A DNA stretch of 64,000 nt from Nelumbo lutea (GCA_022828595.1 JAKGHH010000003.1:15934934-15998933); one strand, 5' to 3'; shown: positions 23,516-36,110, counted from the stretch's first letter. Translations and numbers: made by a program. Notes: generated by a model from the letters alone, not told the origin.

Positions 23516-23812
23516 ATTTAAGGGGAAGTATTACCCTCATGTGTCAAAAAAAAAAAAATAATTGGCCAATTTTGGGGTTGGGCCGATGAAATCAGATGGG
23601 GGATGCATTTTTTGGGTAAATTATACGGACCCTCCCGTATTATGGGGTCTGTGAGAAAGACCCCCTACACTTTCTTCTTTTTGCCACAAACACTCTTGAA
23701 CTTTTACATTGCAAGAAAGACCCCTATGGCCATTAAGTCAGACGATAAAAACATTAAATTACCAAAACACCCCATTAACATTTCTCTATTTTCTTTTTCT
23801 TGTCATTCTCTC

Positions 23813-24300
23813 TTAAAAACTGACTGACTGAAAAATTACTTCTTCGGCAGTTTGTTTTCCCCACTTGTCTATTGTGACAACCCATCGACTCATTCTGCCG
23901 GCGTTGCCACTATCGCTACCCCCAACTTTGGCAGTCGCTGGAATACGGGTCACCAGCAAGCCCTCCCCAATGGGCAGCAGCTGGGTCTTCGACTCATCAC
24001 TCCACCCAGACTCCTTGCACGCATTATAGCCCACGACCACCACTCCAAAAACACCTTCATGGCCCTCAAGAGTACAATCTATATAAGTACAAAATCCGCT
24101 CCTCGGTAATTGTACGCCAAGATGGATTTGGCGTCCCCAGCAACGAACTCAACGCAGTCAGCATTGGGTTGACAAAATGGAGCTCCTCCAGCCCAGGAAA
24201 GATGCACACCACCGGGCCACCCGCCTAATGAATCGCGGCAACCAGTGCTTTGGTTGTTGCGCCTGCAACTCCTGCGCTTACCTCTACTACGAGTTGTAAC
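23813..24300 (-). pseudogene. Captured fragment of a DUF1442-family gene
   Basis: The minus strand, read across frames, gives the main blocks of plant DUF1442 proteins (predicted Rossmann-type, methyltransferase-like, function unknown): VEVSAGVAGATTKALVAAI near 24290-24235, FPGLEEL, then FVAGDAKSILAYNYRGADFVLI near 24145-24085, a broken CTLEGHEGVFGVVVVGYNAC, and TQLLPIGEGLLVTRI and MSRWVVTIDKW near 23955-23865. The last 76 codons (24043-23813) are open and end in TAA. It has at least one in-frame stop and two frame changes, and the N-terminal third is missing. It cannot make the normal protein. I assign the family from remembered conserved blocks, with good but not complete confidence. Confidence 0.72.
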
Positions 24301-24972
24301 TTGTAAGCTGCTTTGGCATTCAAAATGGAAGTAAACCTACACCTAATTATTACGACCAGAGATTCAGAAATGTATGGGGTTTAATTGTTTAACCCATTTT
24401 CATCGGTGCTGAATGCTGGGCGTTTCAGAATTATAACAAATACATGAGATAGATTAAGAAGATACAACAATGACATGTTGGATTTTAATCTGATTGGAGA
24501 TTAAATCGAATGAGGTTTGATTGATCAATTACAATGAAAAATTCATCTCATTGTGGGGTGCAATGAGGAGCTGATTGTTGAAACATCAACAGTTATGATT
24601 CGATCAAGTGCGATAAAAAAACACTATTCAAAGTTAACATTGACCCTTAACTTCCTTTTTAATATTTATAATGTTTGAAATTGTGACCGTTCAATAAGCA
24701 TTTTCTAAGTCAATACCTTCCTCTGCTTTATGATTCTTCAAAAATTATTCAAAGAGCATGAATCAAGTAAATGCACACAAAATCTTTTCAAAAATCCTCT
24801 TGTCTTCCTCTGTTTTATATGCTATTGTCTCAGATAAGGTTTATTCAGAGAATCTTCAACTTTGCTATTTGTAGATTATCACCTAAGGCTCTATTGTATC
24901 ATGGGAACAGATTTTCTGTAACCGAACAAAAAGCTCAGTGAAATTAAACAAGGACAAATAACGTTTTAAAGA

Positions 24973-25132
24973 CAGGGGGGGCCAATACTTATGGATACAC
25001 AATAGGGGGGGCCAACCGTTAGGTCAAAAGTGGGGAGAGAACAAACATACATATAAAAAATGTATTGAGTGTGCAAATATTTGGACCATACAGTGGTCCA
25101 TGGCTCCCTTGAATCCCCCTAGCTCCGCCCCT
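24973..25132. repeat. Possible small nested element inside the Mutator-like element
   Basis: CAGGGGGGGCC at 24973 and AGCTCCGCCCCTG at 25120-25132 resemble inverted CAGGGGCGGAGC-type ends common in plant DNA transposons. The inside has another GGGGGGGCCAAC block. No clean target duplication. Confidence 0.35.
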
Positions 25133-25934
25133 GCTTAGAGCTTCTCCTCCAAATTTTAGTGACCCCGATTTCCAAGTGGACATGGCTCAGAGAAGGTGTT
25201 GGAGGCTGAATTTACATTAGAAATTGAAGCAGCCAACGTAGATATAGAATTCACTTTTAAAGTGTCCATGTGTGATTTCATAGGAGCTGAGATATTAGTA
25301 ATTTTCCTGTTCCATGGCCAAAGATAAGTAAATCTCTATTGCGTACCGAAGGGCTATAAGAAGTTGAAGATTTAATGGAGTGCAGTTCTTTTTGTGTTAT
25401 TCTGGAGAATTTGCAAAGGAAGAAATAGGCAAACCTTTGAGGATAAAAATGGGCAGAGACAGAACGCAGTGGCAGATATATGTTAAATGCTAGCAGATTG
25501 GATTCATAAAGAATTTAATTATGCAAACAGAAGTGATCCATCAATCAGATGAGGGGGTTATTCGGGGAACTGTGTAAAGTTAATTCAGTTTATATTTCTG
25601 GTGTTTGAATGGAGTGGAACTAATAATCAAAGCAAGCAGTACTGATGGGAAAGTGGGATTCATTGAATCTCTCATATACTAACCATTTTCACAGTTCAGA
25701 GGTAAGCTTGGGTGGCATTTTCAGCAGACCAACACGCCATTGGTTTTCCTGTTTCTCTACTTTGGTTGGTTCTTCTGTTATGGTGTTTGGTGGTTTAATG
25801 ATTTAATGAGTGTGGTGGCTACATCCGTAGCTGCCATCGTGTCTACTGTCTCTGTCTGTCCTTACCTAGACTGGTCGGCGCTGGTGCTCAATGAGCGTGG
25901 GGGGAAAGTTAGGAAATCAAGATGCTAACGAAAT

Positions 25935-26150
25935 ATGAGCCAGGAACAGAGACCCCACGGAGACCAAGAAACACAGTCACTAAAGAATCAAGGCGATCAA
26001 GATTTGCAATCTCAAGAACAGGGGCAGGAGCTGATAGAGCCGATCAAGTATGGTGATGTATTTCTTTCTCCGGTGAACTTGAGGACAAGTCCATAGCACC
26101 TCAAGATGCTGCCATGATTCAGACTACAGAGCAATCTGGGGATTGGATAA
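25935..26150 (+). pseudogene. Captured first-exon fragment of an SMP (seed maturation protein, LEA_5-type) gene
   Basis: From ATG at 25935 the frame reads MSQEQRP, then a Gln-rich stretch and IEPIKYGDVF, the start of SMP-domain LEA proteins. A frame change near 26065 restores GELEDKSIAPQDAAM and IQTTEQSG before similarity stops at about 26140. SMP proteins accumulate in maturing seeds and protect cells during drying. Here only the first ~65 codons exist, frameshifted, then the sequence runs into the element's right inverted repeat. The upstream 25.6-25.9 kb may be the original leader or promoter. Confidence 0.75.
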
Positions 26151-27289
26151 GGCTGATAAAATAAATTAGAAAAGTGTAATTTGAGTATTTAAAAAACTTT
26201 AAATGGTCAAATAAGAATCTTTCTTGAAATCAACAGATAGAATGCCAACGGAGGGGGTCTTTATCGAACAGCCGAAGTACAGGAGGTGTTTATCACAAAG
26301 AAAAGTGCAGGGGTCTTTATCACTGACCCTATAGTTCAGGGGTCCGTGTAATTTAACTTTTTTTTTTTTTTTTTTATATATATTATTGTCTGTTCGTACA
26401 TCATAACTCATAAGATTCAAAGATTGGACGCAGCATGCAGGAAGCAGGAAGGGCGCTTTTCTATTTCAATGAACTTGTGTAAGTGTAGTTGATAACGATG
26501 ACGAGGCATCCAGTATTGGCGGCTAGGACATAACTCTGATATAACCATCGTTTTCATTACTAGCCCACTCACAAGTGGGGTCAATTAGGAATTAGGACCC
26601 ATTACAAAACAGGGTCAAGCTTTGGACTCGGCCCATCAACATCTCTAGCTGCAGCCAGGCCGGATTGTTACTCCTTTTTCCTTCCATCTCTTTTCAGAAA
26701 ATTTGTCTAACTTGGAGAATTTATGTATGCACTAAGTTCAAATCCTTTTGTACAAGGTTTGACCTGGATATAAATACATTCAAGAAAAGAAAAAACCATT
26801 AATTTTATGCCAGACGCAAGCTGTGCTTTTGAGCAAACGACTGCCAGCCCAAAGTCTTGGATTGGGGAAAAGAATTACGATACTGATCCAGGCACCACTG
26901 CCTCTTTTTTTTTTGTATGTCAAGGCTGGAGCAAAAATAGGCAAGCCCAGGCCCAATCCAAGTTTTAGGAACTCTTTCTCTTAAATCCTCTTTCCTTTTT
27001 CTCGTCTCCTTTATTTCTCTTTTCTGTGGGTGCGAATATGCTGCTGATACTCGTGTAGCAAAAGAGCCTTACACGTGAAAATGTTTAATTATACTTTATA
27101 ATGATCAAAATATCCCTCAGATCTCAGATGTTGCTCAATGCAATCAATCAGTCCTCATTCTTGACCAAGATTGTTAGTTTGTATGTAAAACACATTGTTA
27201 GTTTGTATGTGTGTATGTGAATATGTATTTGTGTGGCTCACATCTATAGAAAGAATTCATTTGTCATTATTCAACTTTGATAGTAAGCA

Positions 27290-27350
27290 ACCAGTAGTAG
27301 CTCAGTTGGAATGGTATGGTGAGCGAAGATGTGCATTCATCCCACGCGTT
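27290..27350 (+). repeat. tRNA-derived SINE-like copy
   Basis: TAGCTCAGTTGG at 27298-27309 is a perfect Pol III A box. GTGCATTCATCCC at 27331-27343 is a degenerate B box at the right distance. There is no cloverleaf, so not a functional tRNA gene. Confidence 0.45.
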
Positions 27351-27989
27351 ATTATTGACTTTGTGAAGAGAGTTATGGGCAAATATAAAATAATGTAATG
27401 GTGAGCTATTCAAATAATGGGAACGCCTAATACCAAAAAATTATGACAAATGCAGGAGATGAGTCTTTTGATTGCGTAGATGGAAGTGACTCTTACTTTC
27501 TGTGTGTAGAGAAGATAATTGACCTGCAGACTCTCTTACAAATCAGGATATTAATGCTTCTTTCATCTCTTTATCTTCGCTACTATGTCAAACAAAAATT
27601 TTGTTTCAAGAGGATTTTATGGGTTACCTGTTTCTTGTATTCATGCTTTGTTTTTGTTTCTCGGTAAGGCGGGCTATGTCATCCCCCAGTTTTCCTTTTC
27701 CTGATTGTTTTTTTTAGTAAAATTTTAAGGTATTTGCCCCAGCTTCCTTTTCTAGGTGCGCAAAGCGGTTTTGGACCCAACAGATGGCACGATTTTAGAA
27801 AGAATGGATAGGGCCACTAGGCAGAGCGGATCCCCACCTAGCTAGAAAGGGCTTGCCCGGTTTGCTGATGCGGCAGCTTCCGACCGGAGGAAGATTCACT
27901 GAGCTTGAGCTGTTGAATGCCCGAATTAATAATGGTGATGGAATTGAATCCAATATTAAAATTTATTAAAATGGTAGAATTGGCAAAAT

Positions 27990-28160
27990 GCATTCAGCTC
28001 AGTTGCAGTTGCACCCCCACACAACCCTGTCTTGAGAAAGTGCAAGTCCAATCTTTTAAGTGGGACATCATCAAGACCCGTAGGCCGTAAAAGGTGGTGA
28101 GCCTGAAGAAACCCTAGCAGCTGTATGGTGTGGAGATGTACTACACCGATGAGAAGGTGA
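27990..28160 (+). pseudogene. Possible replication-protein-A-like OB-fold remnant
   Basis: One frame reads VQVQSFKWDIIKT.RRP and KP.QLYGVEMYYTDEK, similar in pattern to the first OB-fold strands of plant RPA1-like proteins and their transposon-borne copies (LYS.EM...DEKG). Two stops interrupt it and no other RPA region is seen. This is weak. Confidence 0.25.
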
Positions 28161-29700
28161 GAATTATGCAAATTTAATTCAACAAAGATTTATTCAAGCA
28201 AACAATTACTCAAGAATAATACCTGTTAATGCATCTTTTTGGGCTATGGCTTGGATTGGTAGAGTTGTTGTTGATGAACCAAATTAATTAAACCTGCCAT
28301 GGATTTTGCAGCTAACAGAACAACTGCACAGACAAATAAATAGAAGGGTACCCCTTTTTTATTCTGGGTCTCTTACACATTCTTAAGATGAACAAGAGTA
28401 TGGAGTAATGTTTGTCCATTTTCTTTTGGATATGATGTCTAACGTGTTTCATTCCTGTCTTCTGGGGTCCATTTTGGTTTTGGTTAACATGTCAAACATG
28501 TTTGTTCCTCCTCTGATCCATCTACATCTATTAGTTAACATGTCAAATGCCCTGGCCCTCCTTTCACTCTCTCTTCTCTCTCTCTCTCATGCCTTTTCCC
28601 AAGCCTAAAGCCCAAGCTTCCCTACCAATGAACAAGTCCGGATCACCAAATACACATTAATGGGCATACCAAAAGCATTGAAAGTTTCCACGTCGGCGGT
28701 TCCATGGTTCCGTGCTTACATTCATTAATTATTTTTTTTCATATTGACAAATTGACTCATATTAATGGGCCTCTAATGAATGAGCACCACGTTCCAAAGC
28801 GCATTGCTTATGCAGGTGGTCTCTATGATCCTGTGGGTGTGAGACGTTCTCACCACTCTCTCTCAACATCTTTGAAATGAAAACATACAAACACAATTGT
28901 CTAGAAAATTTGTCCCATAGGTCGAAAATAGAAAGAGGGAACAACAGACATGATTTAATGTATAGGGGTCAGTCTAGAAATTTCTCCATGGTTGGATGAA
29001 TTAGATTACTAACTCCAACTAATTTGAGCTATTAACAGGGCAACATCCATCATTTCTAGTGTTGCAGTAGCCAGTTGCACTGTAAATGCTCCTACCTTGT
29101 ATACGGTTTGATATTTTTTTAGCTAGCTTTAATACAAATAATATATTTGAAATTGTTCTAATTAATCTGGTTCCTTTTAATTAATTATGTATAAAATTAA
29201 TTTTTTAGTTAATCATCAATTTCTCTAGTCTATTACAAGGATTTCCTACCTTCCACTCAACTCCCCTTAACAATTAATTAATGCCATGTATTGCACAGGT
29301 CCTAAGTCCCAACTAATATATAAATTCCACATAATATGCGCTGGCTGTTATAAACGCTTCCAACCCCCAAATCTTACTTTTGGAGAAGAATAATAGAGAC
29401 CTTAACCACTAAATAAAGATGAAGTATATAAATATATACTTGTCAAAACTTGTAATCATCCTGCCGGTTTCGTCAGCTAATGTAAGACAATAATGCTGAT
29501 GACTTGCTTTATAATATTGTAGTAACTACTCTGATCCTACACACATGCACTATTAACAGCCATCGATCTCTGCTTTCAATGCTTTTAATTAATTTTTATG
29601 CCTTGTCAAGCTTAAAAAATTTAATGCACATTCCATAATATTCAAAACAAAGAAAGGGAGGAGAAGAAGAAAAAGAAGTAATTACAATGCAAGCATAATA

Positions 29701-32700
29701 ATATATATATATATATATATATATCACGAGCAGGGTTCGGTTGGTGAGAAGCAAAACGCCTCATCTTTCATTATCTTTTTCCCTCACACTACCATCATTC
29801 ATGTCTTTAGTCCCTGTCAACTTTTCACTATCATCTCTCTCTCTCTCTCAATACCCATTAACAACCAAGCTCATATTGCTTCCGATGGGATATATTTCAG
29901 TAAAGCCATAACATACTATAAGGAAAGATATATAGCATTATTGTTTGAATGCAATGCATCCATTGATAACACATTCCACGTTGGTTTGTCTTGAGGAACC
30001 AAGATATATACCATACTTGGCCTAGATTTCAGACCCAAAGATTGATGATAGAAGATTTGAAATCCAGTACGTCTTTCCATGATGTAGCAATGCCCCATGT
30101 GCTCATCAAGATCAGAAAGCTTCTTAGCTCCATTGCTTGTCTGCTTCACCGGAAAGGGTGTGTTTCTATTGACGCCAAAGGCATCGTCGGCCGGGCGGCC
30201 TCTGATCAATATACCCTGCTATTTGGATGCATGATGGATATTCAAGCGGGAGAGCGGTCAGGCTTGAGCTTGACCAAACCGTGTAGACCCTACCATGTTC
30301 CCTTGCTAATTGGCTCCAAAGTTGACGTACTTAAACATGGATTTTCTTTTGGAATTTCTGGGCGAGACCCCAATCAACTATATGTTCCCGCATCATCATT
30401 ACTCCCATCCTTTTAGCATCTGCTATTTAGATTTCTTTACTCCTTTTCTCCCTCTCATCTGGGCTCCATTTCATCAATTATTTGGCTTCTTTTTAGCCTC
30501 ATATTTTGCACTTGCAGACCCACATGACCCGATGGCCTAAACTCCTCCCTATATGTTGCTTTATTTTATTTTATTTTTTTTATGGGTAATACCATCAAAT
30601 TGGTTTCAGACTCTCACTCATCACCACAAAGTGGGTTTTGGGTTTCAGGAGTTTCGGGTCCATGTCAACAATCACCACCACCTCACGTGTGGTACACTTC
30701 TTGAATCTTTTTTTTTTTTCAAAAACAAAAATAGAAATTAAGTTCAAATTCAGATGTTCTTGTTTACAAGGTGTGGACATCACAGGTTACTGTATCTAAT
30801 ATAGGATGTTAAATCTTGGATTTGATCATTTGAAGTCCGATGTGAGGAGAAATATTTTATAATTTATACTAATAGAGGTTCTGTGACATATGGAAATTAA
30901 CCAATCTAGTAGGCTCTTGGCCAACATAAACCCCATATAAAATATTTCATTTTTCTTACTAGCAGGCTTTCGATTTGGTTAAAACTCTTCTTCTTTTTTA
31001 TTTCTTGGTGATGAAATTGGTTAAACCCCAGTGACTCCTTTTTCCATATGGAAAGGAGCAAGTGTAGAAACACATGGAGATGAGTTAGTTGTTGCCAGTA
31101 GAAATAATTTCTGGACTCTGGACGGGAGAATCTATCTCCACCTCCATTACAAGACAAAGTTAAGACATATATGCATATATGCATCTTCATCTCTGGTTTG
31201 TAGTTTGTACATTCGGTCTTGGTAATTTATTCGAACAGAAAACCAATGAGAGGAAGAAGAAGAAGAAGAATCTAGATTCAGAGAATACGAAATTGAAATT
31301 CTGGGAATGAAAACCAAACCTTTCTATTTGGTTGCTATAGTTTTATTGTAAGTACTACCAAAGAAGGATAAATTAGGTAAGCGATGTAGGTATAGCAACT
31401 AAAATTGATTGCCAACCAACAAGTTTGGCGGGATGCTAGCACAAGACTTATCAACTGTGAATAATGGAATGAATATGCAGATCTTACTACCGGATTTTAT
31501 GTTAGGATTCATGTACTTGGGGACGATTGCAAGTGGGGTATAGTTTTTTTTTTTTTTTCTCATTGACAGTGGTTGCTTTCTTTGTAGTCGTTTCATTCTT
31601 TTCTCCGGCCCCCGTGGACATTCCAAGTTTGATAGCTGCGCAATTTCTATCCAGTCAGGATTTGTTCATAAATCGAGACTGATTTGACATTATCAGTAAA
31701 AGAAAAACAAAAGTTGGAGCAGAAAATTAAAGAAAGTAATTAAGCACAAATTTGATGCAAATATAGACACTTAAAGCCAAAGCCACGGGTGTTATCTCTT
31801 TGTCTTTGCAAATTGCAATGGTCGTTTGATTTGAAAGATTTTACGTCCGTCCTGGGTTGATGGACTGCATTATTTTGGACTCTTATCTCCTATGCAAAGA
31901 ACTAATTATAGAAGATCCTCATCGAACAGCTCCATCGCTCACAATCACGGTTCAAATTCTTCAAAATTCAATAATGGTGATGACGATGCTGTAGTAGTAA
32001 GCGTCCATGGCCCCCCTGGCTCTGACCAAGTCCAAGAGAAAGAAACCTTGGCGATGGGGCAATTAACGGTTAACAGAAATGCTGTCTGAGTCAGAGGCGA
32101 TAAAGATAACTCTAAGGTTTGGGGGTCTGGTCGAACAGAAGATATGGCTTCGAATTTCTGATATGCACAGCATGGCAATTATATTCCACCCTTGTTGACA
32201 TGCACATGCACATGCGCATGCGCATGCACTACAAACGAAACCACTGATAACCAATTAACCAACTCCTTTCAACGGTTTCAACTGCCGCGCGAGCTTAATA
32301 TGTTCGACTCGGGGCCTCTGGGGCAGGGACATGGCTGGCCGATTGAAGTGGTGATTAGTCAGTCAGTCAGTTAGTCTAGAATCTGGATCTGGGCCACACT
32401 ACTACTGCTCCCAGTGCCAAAAGATCATCTCTTTTCTTGTGCTGCGTTTTCACTGTAGCGTGGATTTAAGAAAATGGTGTTATTCAAGAATGAGAGGTTG
32501 AAGTAACAAATTAAAACCAATCTATATAGAGAGAGAGAGAGAGATTGGGTTTGAATTATGTAGGTAGGTAGGGACAGGTTCAGGGAACCTGTTTTAATTT
32601 GACAGTCCAGGGTTAAACCTACTTATTCAATAATGGGTCCTGCATCTACCCTATTACACCCTGCAAAACGTACCGTTGTCTGGCTCCAGCTTTTGCAACA

Positions 32701-32919
32701 TTATTCTTTAAGACAAAATTAACGGTAATATGCCCAGGCCACTTGCACTCTTTGGAACTGGGAAGCTTGTTTCACCTTTTCCTTAGCAGGGCTACGGCAG
32801 ACTTTCACCCAACACCTACTATAATCTTCCCCCCGCCTCCCTCCCTCCCTCGATAATTAATTTATTTAGGCCCTGGCAGTTAGATTTTCAGTAAGCTATT
32901 TGCTTTTCGGTAACTATTT
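29701..32919. other. Intergenic region
   Basis: (AT)n at about 29700-29725, (CT)n at 29836-29849, and a GCATGC-rich run at 32199-32226. The longest unexplained open frame, 29991-30416, has no ATG at its start and no domain I know; a 97-codon frame overlaps it on the other strand. TCAGTCAGTCAGT occurs near 32360. No gene can be supported. Confidence 0.45.
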
Positions 32920-33186
32920 GGGTAAAGTATTTTTTGAGAAATACTTTCTCGCATAAGTACATTTATCCATGTTCTTTTATTTTTCATGTAAATAAGGCAA
33001 TAATCATTTTAATTATAAAAATCCATTATTAAAAATGACATTTTTGTCTTATTCAAGTGATTCCTAGGAAAATAAACTTTCTTTGAACCCCACATAAATC
33101 TTAAAAAAAAAAAAACATGGGATTCTTGGCCAATAGAAACCAAAATCCCATTGATCAACTTCCCTCTCTCAAAATCCGAAAAAAGA
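32920..33186. repeat. Dispersed direct repeat, copy 1 of 2
   Basis: It shares with 34135-34420 the blocks CCATGTTCTTTTATTT.TCATGTAAATAAGGCAA, ATTATTAAAA, CCCACATAAATCT and CTCAAAATCCGAAAAAAGAA in the same order and orientation. Its nature is unknown; inverted ends are not clear. Confidence 0.65.
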
Positions 33187-33989
33187 ACGCTCCTTATTAT
33201 TACTTCTCTAAATTAAATTAATTTAATATCTGATCATTTACTCCACTTAAATTAATCTTATATACAATTAACGGGTGTTATATTCAGCACCCCACTCAGC
33301 TTTCTAATTAACTTTTTTCATTTTCGTTGAGAGAAGAAAGTCCTAAGAAGGTTAAATTTAGCTTATTGGAATAGGTTGAAGCCATGCATATAAATTCTTT
33401 AGCATTTTATTCTCGAAACTATATCTGGGGTAAAAAGATTTTTTTTTTGAAACCAAAAGCAAATTCTATATTTATTTATTTCAAAAGCTCCAGCCAGAAG
33501 TATTCTATCATCTTAATTATATATAGGAACTTAACATGCTATTTGGCACGAACTTCCAATTGAAATAAATGAACAAATATACCTGTGGTTACCAATGAAA
33601 TGGCTCTCATAAATTGTTTGGATGAAATTCAAAGTGGAGCTAATACGTTACAGTCCGTGGTTCATAAATGCTATTACTTCTGTCCGAGATTTTACATCTT
33701 CAAACCAAACATCAGCCTATATATAACATAATCAAATATAATGGGAACAAAGGAGATGAAATCTTTGTCACATTGTAATATCTAAATTACCCTTGTAGAA
33801 CTGATGTTTTTTTAATTTATTCGTTTTTGATACTAAGTGTTCTCTATATATCCAAATGGAACCAAACAATTGTTAACTTGTAAAATATTAATGATTCTTA
33901 CCAAGTGAAGTTGTGAAATTAATGACGACAAGAGAATACTACTAGGTTTCAAGTTTTTTTTTTTTTTTTTATATCTTTTTCTTTTTTAT
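33187..33989. other. Intergenic, no gene seen
   Basis: AT-rich with poly-T tracts, including a run near 33955. No recognised feature. Confidence 0.5.
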
Positions 33990-34130
33990 TTGAGGCAATG
34001 AGCTACAAGGTAGGGGTAAGCCATGACCCAAACCCCTAGACGATCCAACTCTAGAGCAGGCAGCACTCGACCCCCAGTCTCAACGACACTCAACTAGAGA
34101 CTTTACCAGCAAGCTAGCTAGCTAGCACCT
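33990..34130 (-). repeat. tRNA-derived SINE-like copy
   Basis: On the minus strand TAGCTTGCTGGTAAAG (34116-34101) serves as A box and GGGTCGAGTGC (34073-34063) as B box, 43 nt apart. A unique body with GAGTTGGATCGTCTAGGGG follows. It is preceded on its own 5' side by GCTAGCTAGC. It has the best A/B pairing of the six SINE-like copies in the window. Confidence 0.55.
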
Positions 34131-34134
34131 TTTT

Positions 34135-34420
34135 TTTGGGAAACACTTACCTAGGTAAGTGTATTTACCCATGTTCTTTTATTTCTCATGTAAATAAGGC
34201 AACGACCATTTTAACCATAAAAATTTATTATTAAAATGGGCATTTTTGTCCCATTCAAGTGTTGGCAACTTTCCCCTTAGGTGGGAAAGTTATTTACCCA
34301 CCTAGGAGATGGGTATCACTTATCCTTTCCTGATCCCCACATAAATCTGAAAAGTGAATATGGGATAATTCCCATTGACCAACTTTCCCTTCTCTCAAAA
34401 TCCGAAAAAAGAAAACCCCC
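34135..34420. repeat. Dispersed direct repeat, copy 2 of 2
   Basis: About 1.2 kb from copy 1 in the same orientation. It contains an extra 60-bp segment with CCTTAGGTGGGAAAGTTATTTACCCACCTAGG, which is itself palindromic. Confidence 0.65.
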
Positions 34421-35830
34421 TTTGAGTTATTTATAACATCATATGTTACGAAGACATATGTAAGATGTGTGTTTTATATGCATTTTTTTTTATATTTTCA
34501 TCAAAACAACATTAGATGCCAAAATATTCAATGATATCGAGAATGTTTTCATAAAAATATATAGTATATGAATCATACGAATTTTCAAAAATATGTGATA
34601 GAAATATGAAAATGCATTGTTTTTATTATATATATATATATATAATGTATAATACAAGAATGATAATATTGTAAATATGTATATATGTTTTTACTTTTTA
34701 GTAGATTATTCGTACATTTGCATGTAAAATACAGCTGCCCCTCAAATAACTAATAACCATGGTGAAAAGAAATTATATTAGTTGTTATAAGCAAATGATA
34801 TATGAAGAATCCATTTTGTAATAACCTTTATATGCAAACATTATGTCATCCATTACAAATTCCATTTGTAGGTAACATGCATTAAAGTAGCTTTTCTAAA
34901 GTTAGGTTTGCTTTCCAGATACGTCTCCATACAATTAAAAAATAAAAAGGAAAATCAGTACATTTTTGCTTCCCAAAATACATAAATCAATTTCAAGACG
35001 AAAAGTATAGTCTAATAAAAGCCAAAATACTAAGGAGGGAAAAGAAAAAGATTCTTAACTTAGGTTTTTTGCTTTCAAATAATAACATAAACTAATAGAC
35101 ACAAAAAAAAATCAATTGAATAACAAAGGCTGGGAATGGAAATAAAAGATGGTGGTTCAAGTTATGGGTCTTGAAAAAGAAGAAAATTAATAATCTTGTT
35201 TTTTTCTTAAATTTTTCTCAACGGAGTTCAGAAATTATATATAAACTAATGTGCCTACTTTTCCTTGGCGTCTCCATGCAGACCATAAATTTTAAGTCAG
35301 AGTATATATAAAAGCTAAAAACTTTATTAGAAAAGAATATAAGTATACAAGATGTTTATCAAGCCAGAAAGCCAGGAGAGACCAACAAGCAACATACATA
35401 AGAAACCCATAAAATCTAGTCTTCTATAGTTTTTTTTTTGGGTACTTTTTCCTTGTTATATTTACTCGTACACATGTATGGCAAATGCCCTTACACTTGT
35501 ATTAGATAAACAGGTTAAACCTCCAACTACATCTTCTGTTATTTAATGGTGTAAACTTTAGAGAAAATAAAGCCTAATTTAATTTGGCTTTCTATATAGA
35601 AAACCAAAATGAATTTTGTTAAACATTTTATTTATACACACATAACTAATATACTTGTTTTATATTGAGCTCATAATATTATGTAAATGTAGTGAAATGT
35701 TTTTTTTCCATGGTTTATAACTAATTTTCTATATTATCTAGTCAGTAATAAATTTTATGAAAGTTCTAGTGTATATTACATATTAGAATATGTTATGTAT
35801 GTTGTGTATAAAGGATGTGGAAGTGGAGAG
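34421..35830. other. Intergenic, no gene seen
   Basis: Very AT-rich, with an (AT)n tract at about 34627-34643 and numerous short A and T runs. No coding sequence recognised. Confidence 0.5.
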
Positions 35831-35917
35831 TAGACCTGTTCATATGCGGAGATTCGGGCTGGGCCCATTCAAATTTTGGCAAAAGCTAAGCTTGAGCCCA
35901 GCTCATGAATAGGTCTA
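35831..35917. mobile_element. 87-bp hAT-type MITE with perfect 8-bp target duplication
   Basis: TAGACCTGTTCAT at the left and ATGAATAGGTCTA at the right are inverted ends; GGGCTGGGCCC and GAGCCCAGCTC lie inside. GTGGAGAG occurs directly before (35823-35830) and after (35918-35925). The 8-bp duplication and TAGACCT ends show hAT-type transposition. The same ends delimit the 695-bp element at 42283-42977. Confidence 0.9.
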
Positions 35918-35984
35918 GTGGAGAGTGATAATAATTTCTTAATTGAGATGTTACATATGTTTTGTGTGAAATAAGAAAAAATAA

Positions 35985-36110
35985 AAGGTTTTGCATGATG
36001 TTGGAGAAGGAAACCGATGTGCAGACTTTTTGGCTAACAGAGGAATTGATCAGACGAATTTTGCCACTTATAACTCGTTGGAGAGCATTTTGCATGGTCT
36101 CATGTATTTG
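35985..36110 (+). pseudogene. RNase H C-terminal fragment, LINE-type
   Basis: The frame from 35991 starts HDVGEGNRCADFLANRG, the closing motif of RNase H domains (RVT_3 type) found at the 3' end of plant LINEs and related genes, with the conserved Asp. Only about 30-40 residues are recognisable; the catalytic upstream part and reverse transcriptase are absent. The reading frame continues to 36308 without further similarity. Confidence 0.6.

Larger units (their letters stand above)
23614..26358. mobile_element. Mutator-like element carrying host gene fragments (Pack-MULE type)
   Basis: Long terminal inverted repeats of about 130 bp: GGGTAAATTATACGGACC at 23614 and its inverse GGTCCGTGTAATTTAAC at 26341-26357, each followed inward by matching GAAAGACCCC/GGGGTCTTTATC blocks. 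About 2745 bp long. It has no transposase, but it contains two different host gene pieces pointing outward: a DUF1442 gene fragment on the minus strand and the start of a seed-maturation LEA gene on the plus strand. Long inverted repeats around captured genes are the hallmark of Pack-MULEs. The 9-bp target duplication cannot be read because the right flank is poly-T. Confidence 0.75.
26359..29700. other. Intergenic region
   Basis: AT-rich, with a 20-bp direct repeat TTGTTAGTTTGTATGT at 27173-27215, a SINE-like copy near 27295, and a weak protein-like remnant at 27990-28160. Two TTAACATGTCAAA repeats lie at 28485 and 28535. No intact gene. Confidence 0.5.

Noticed and set aside
27298..27343. 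Functional tRNA gene suggested by the TAGCTCAGTTGG A box
   Set aside because: No acceptor stem or anticodon arm can be formed by eye, and the B box is degenerate; better read as a SINE relic.
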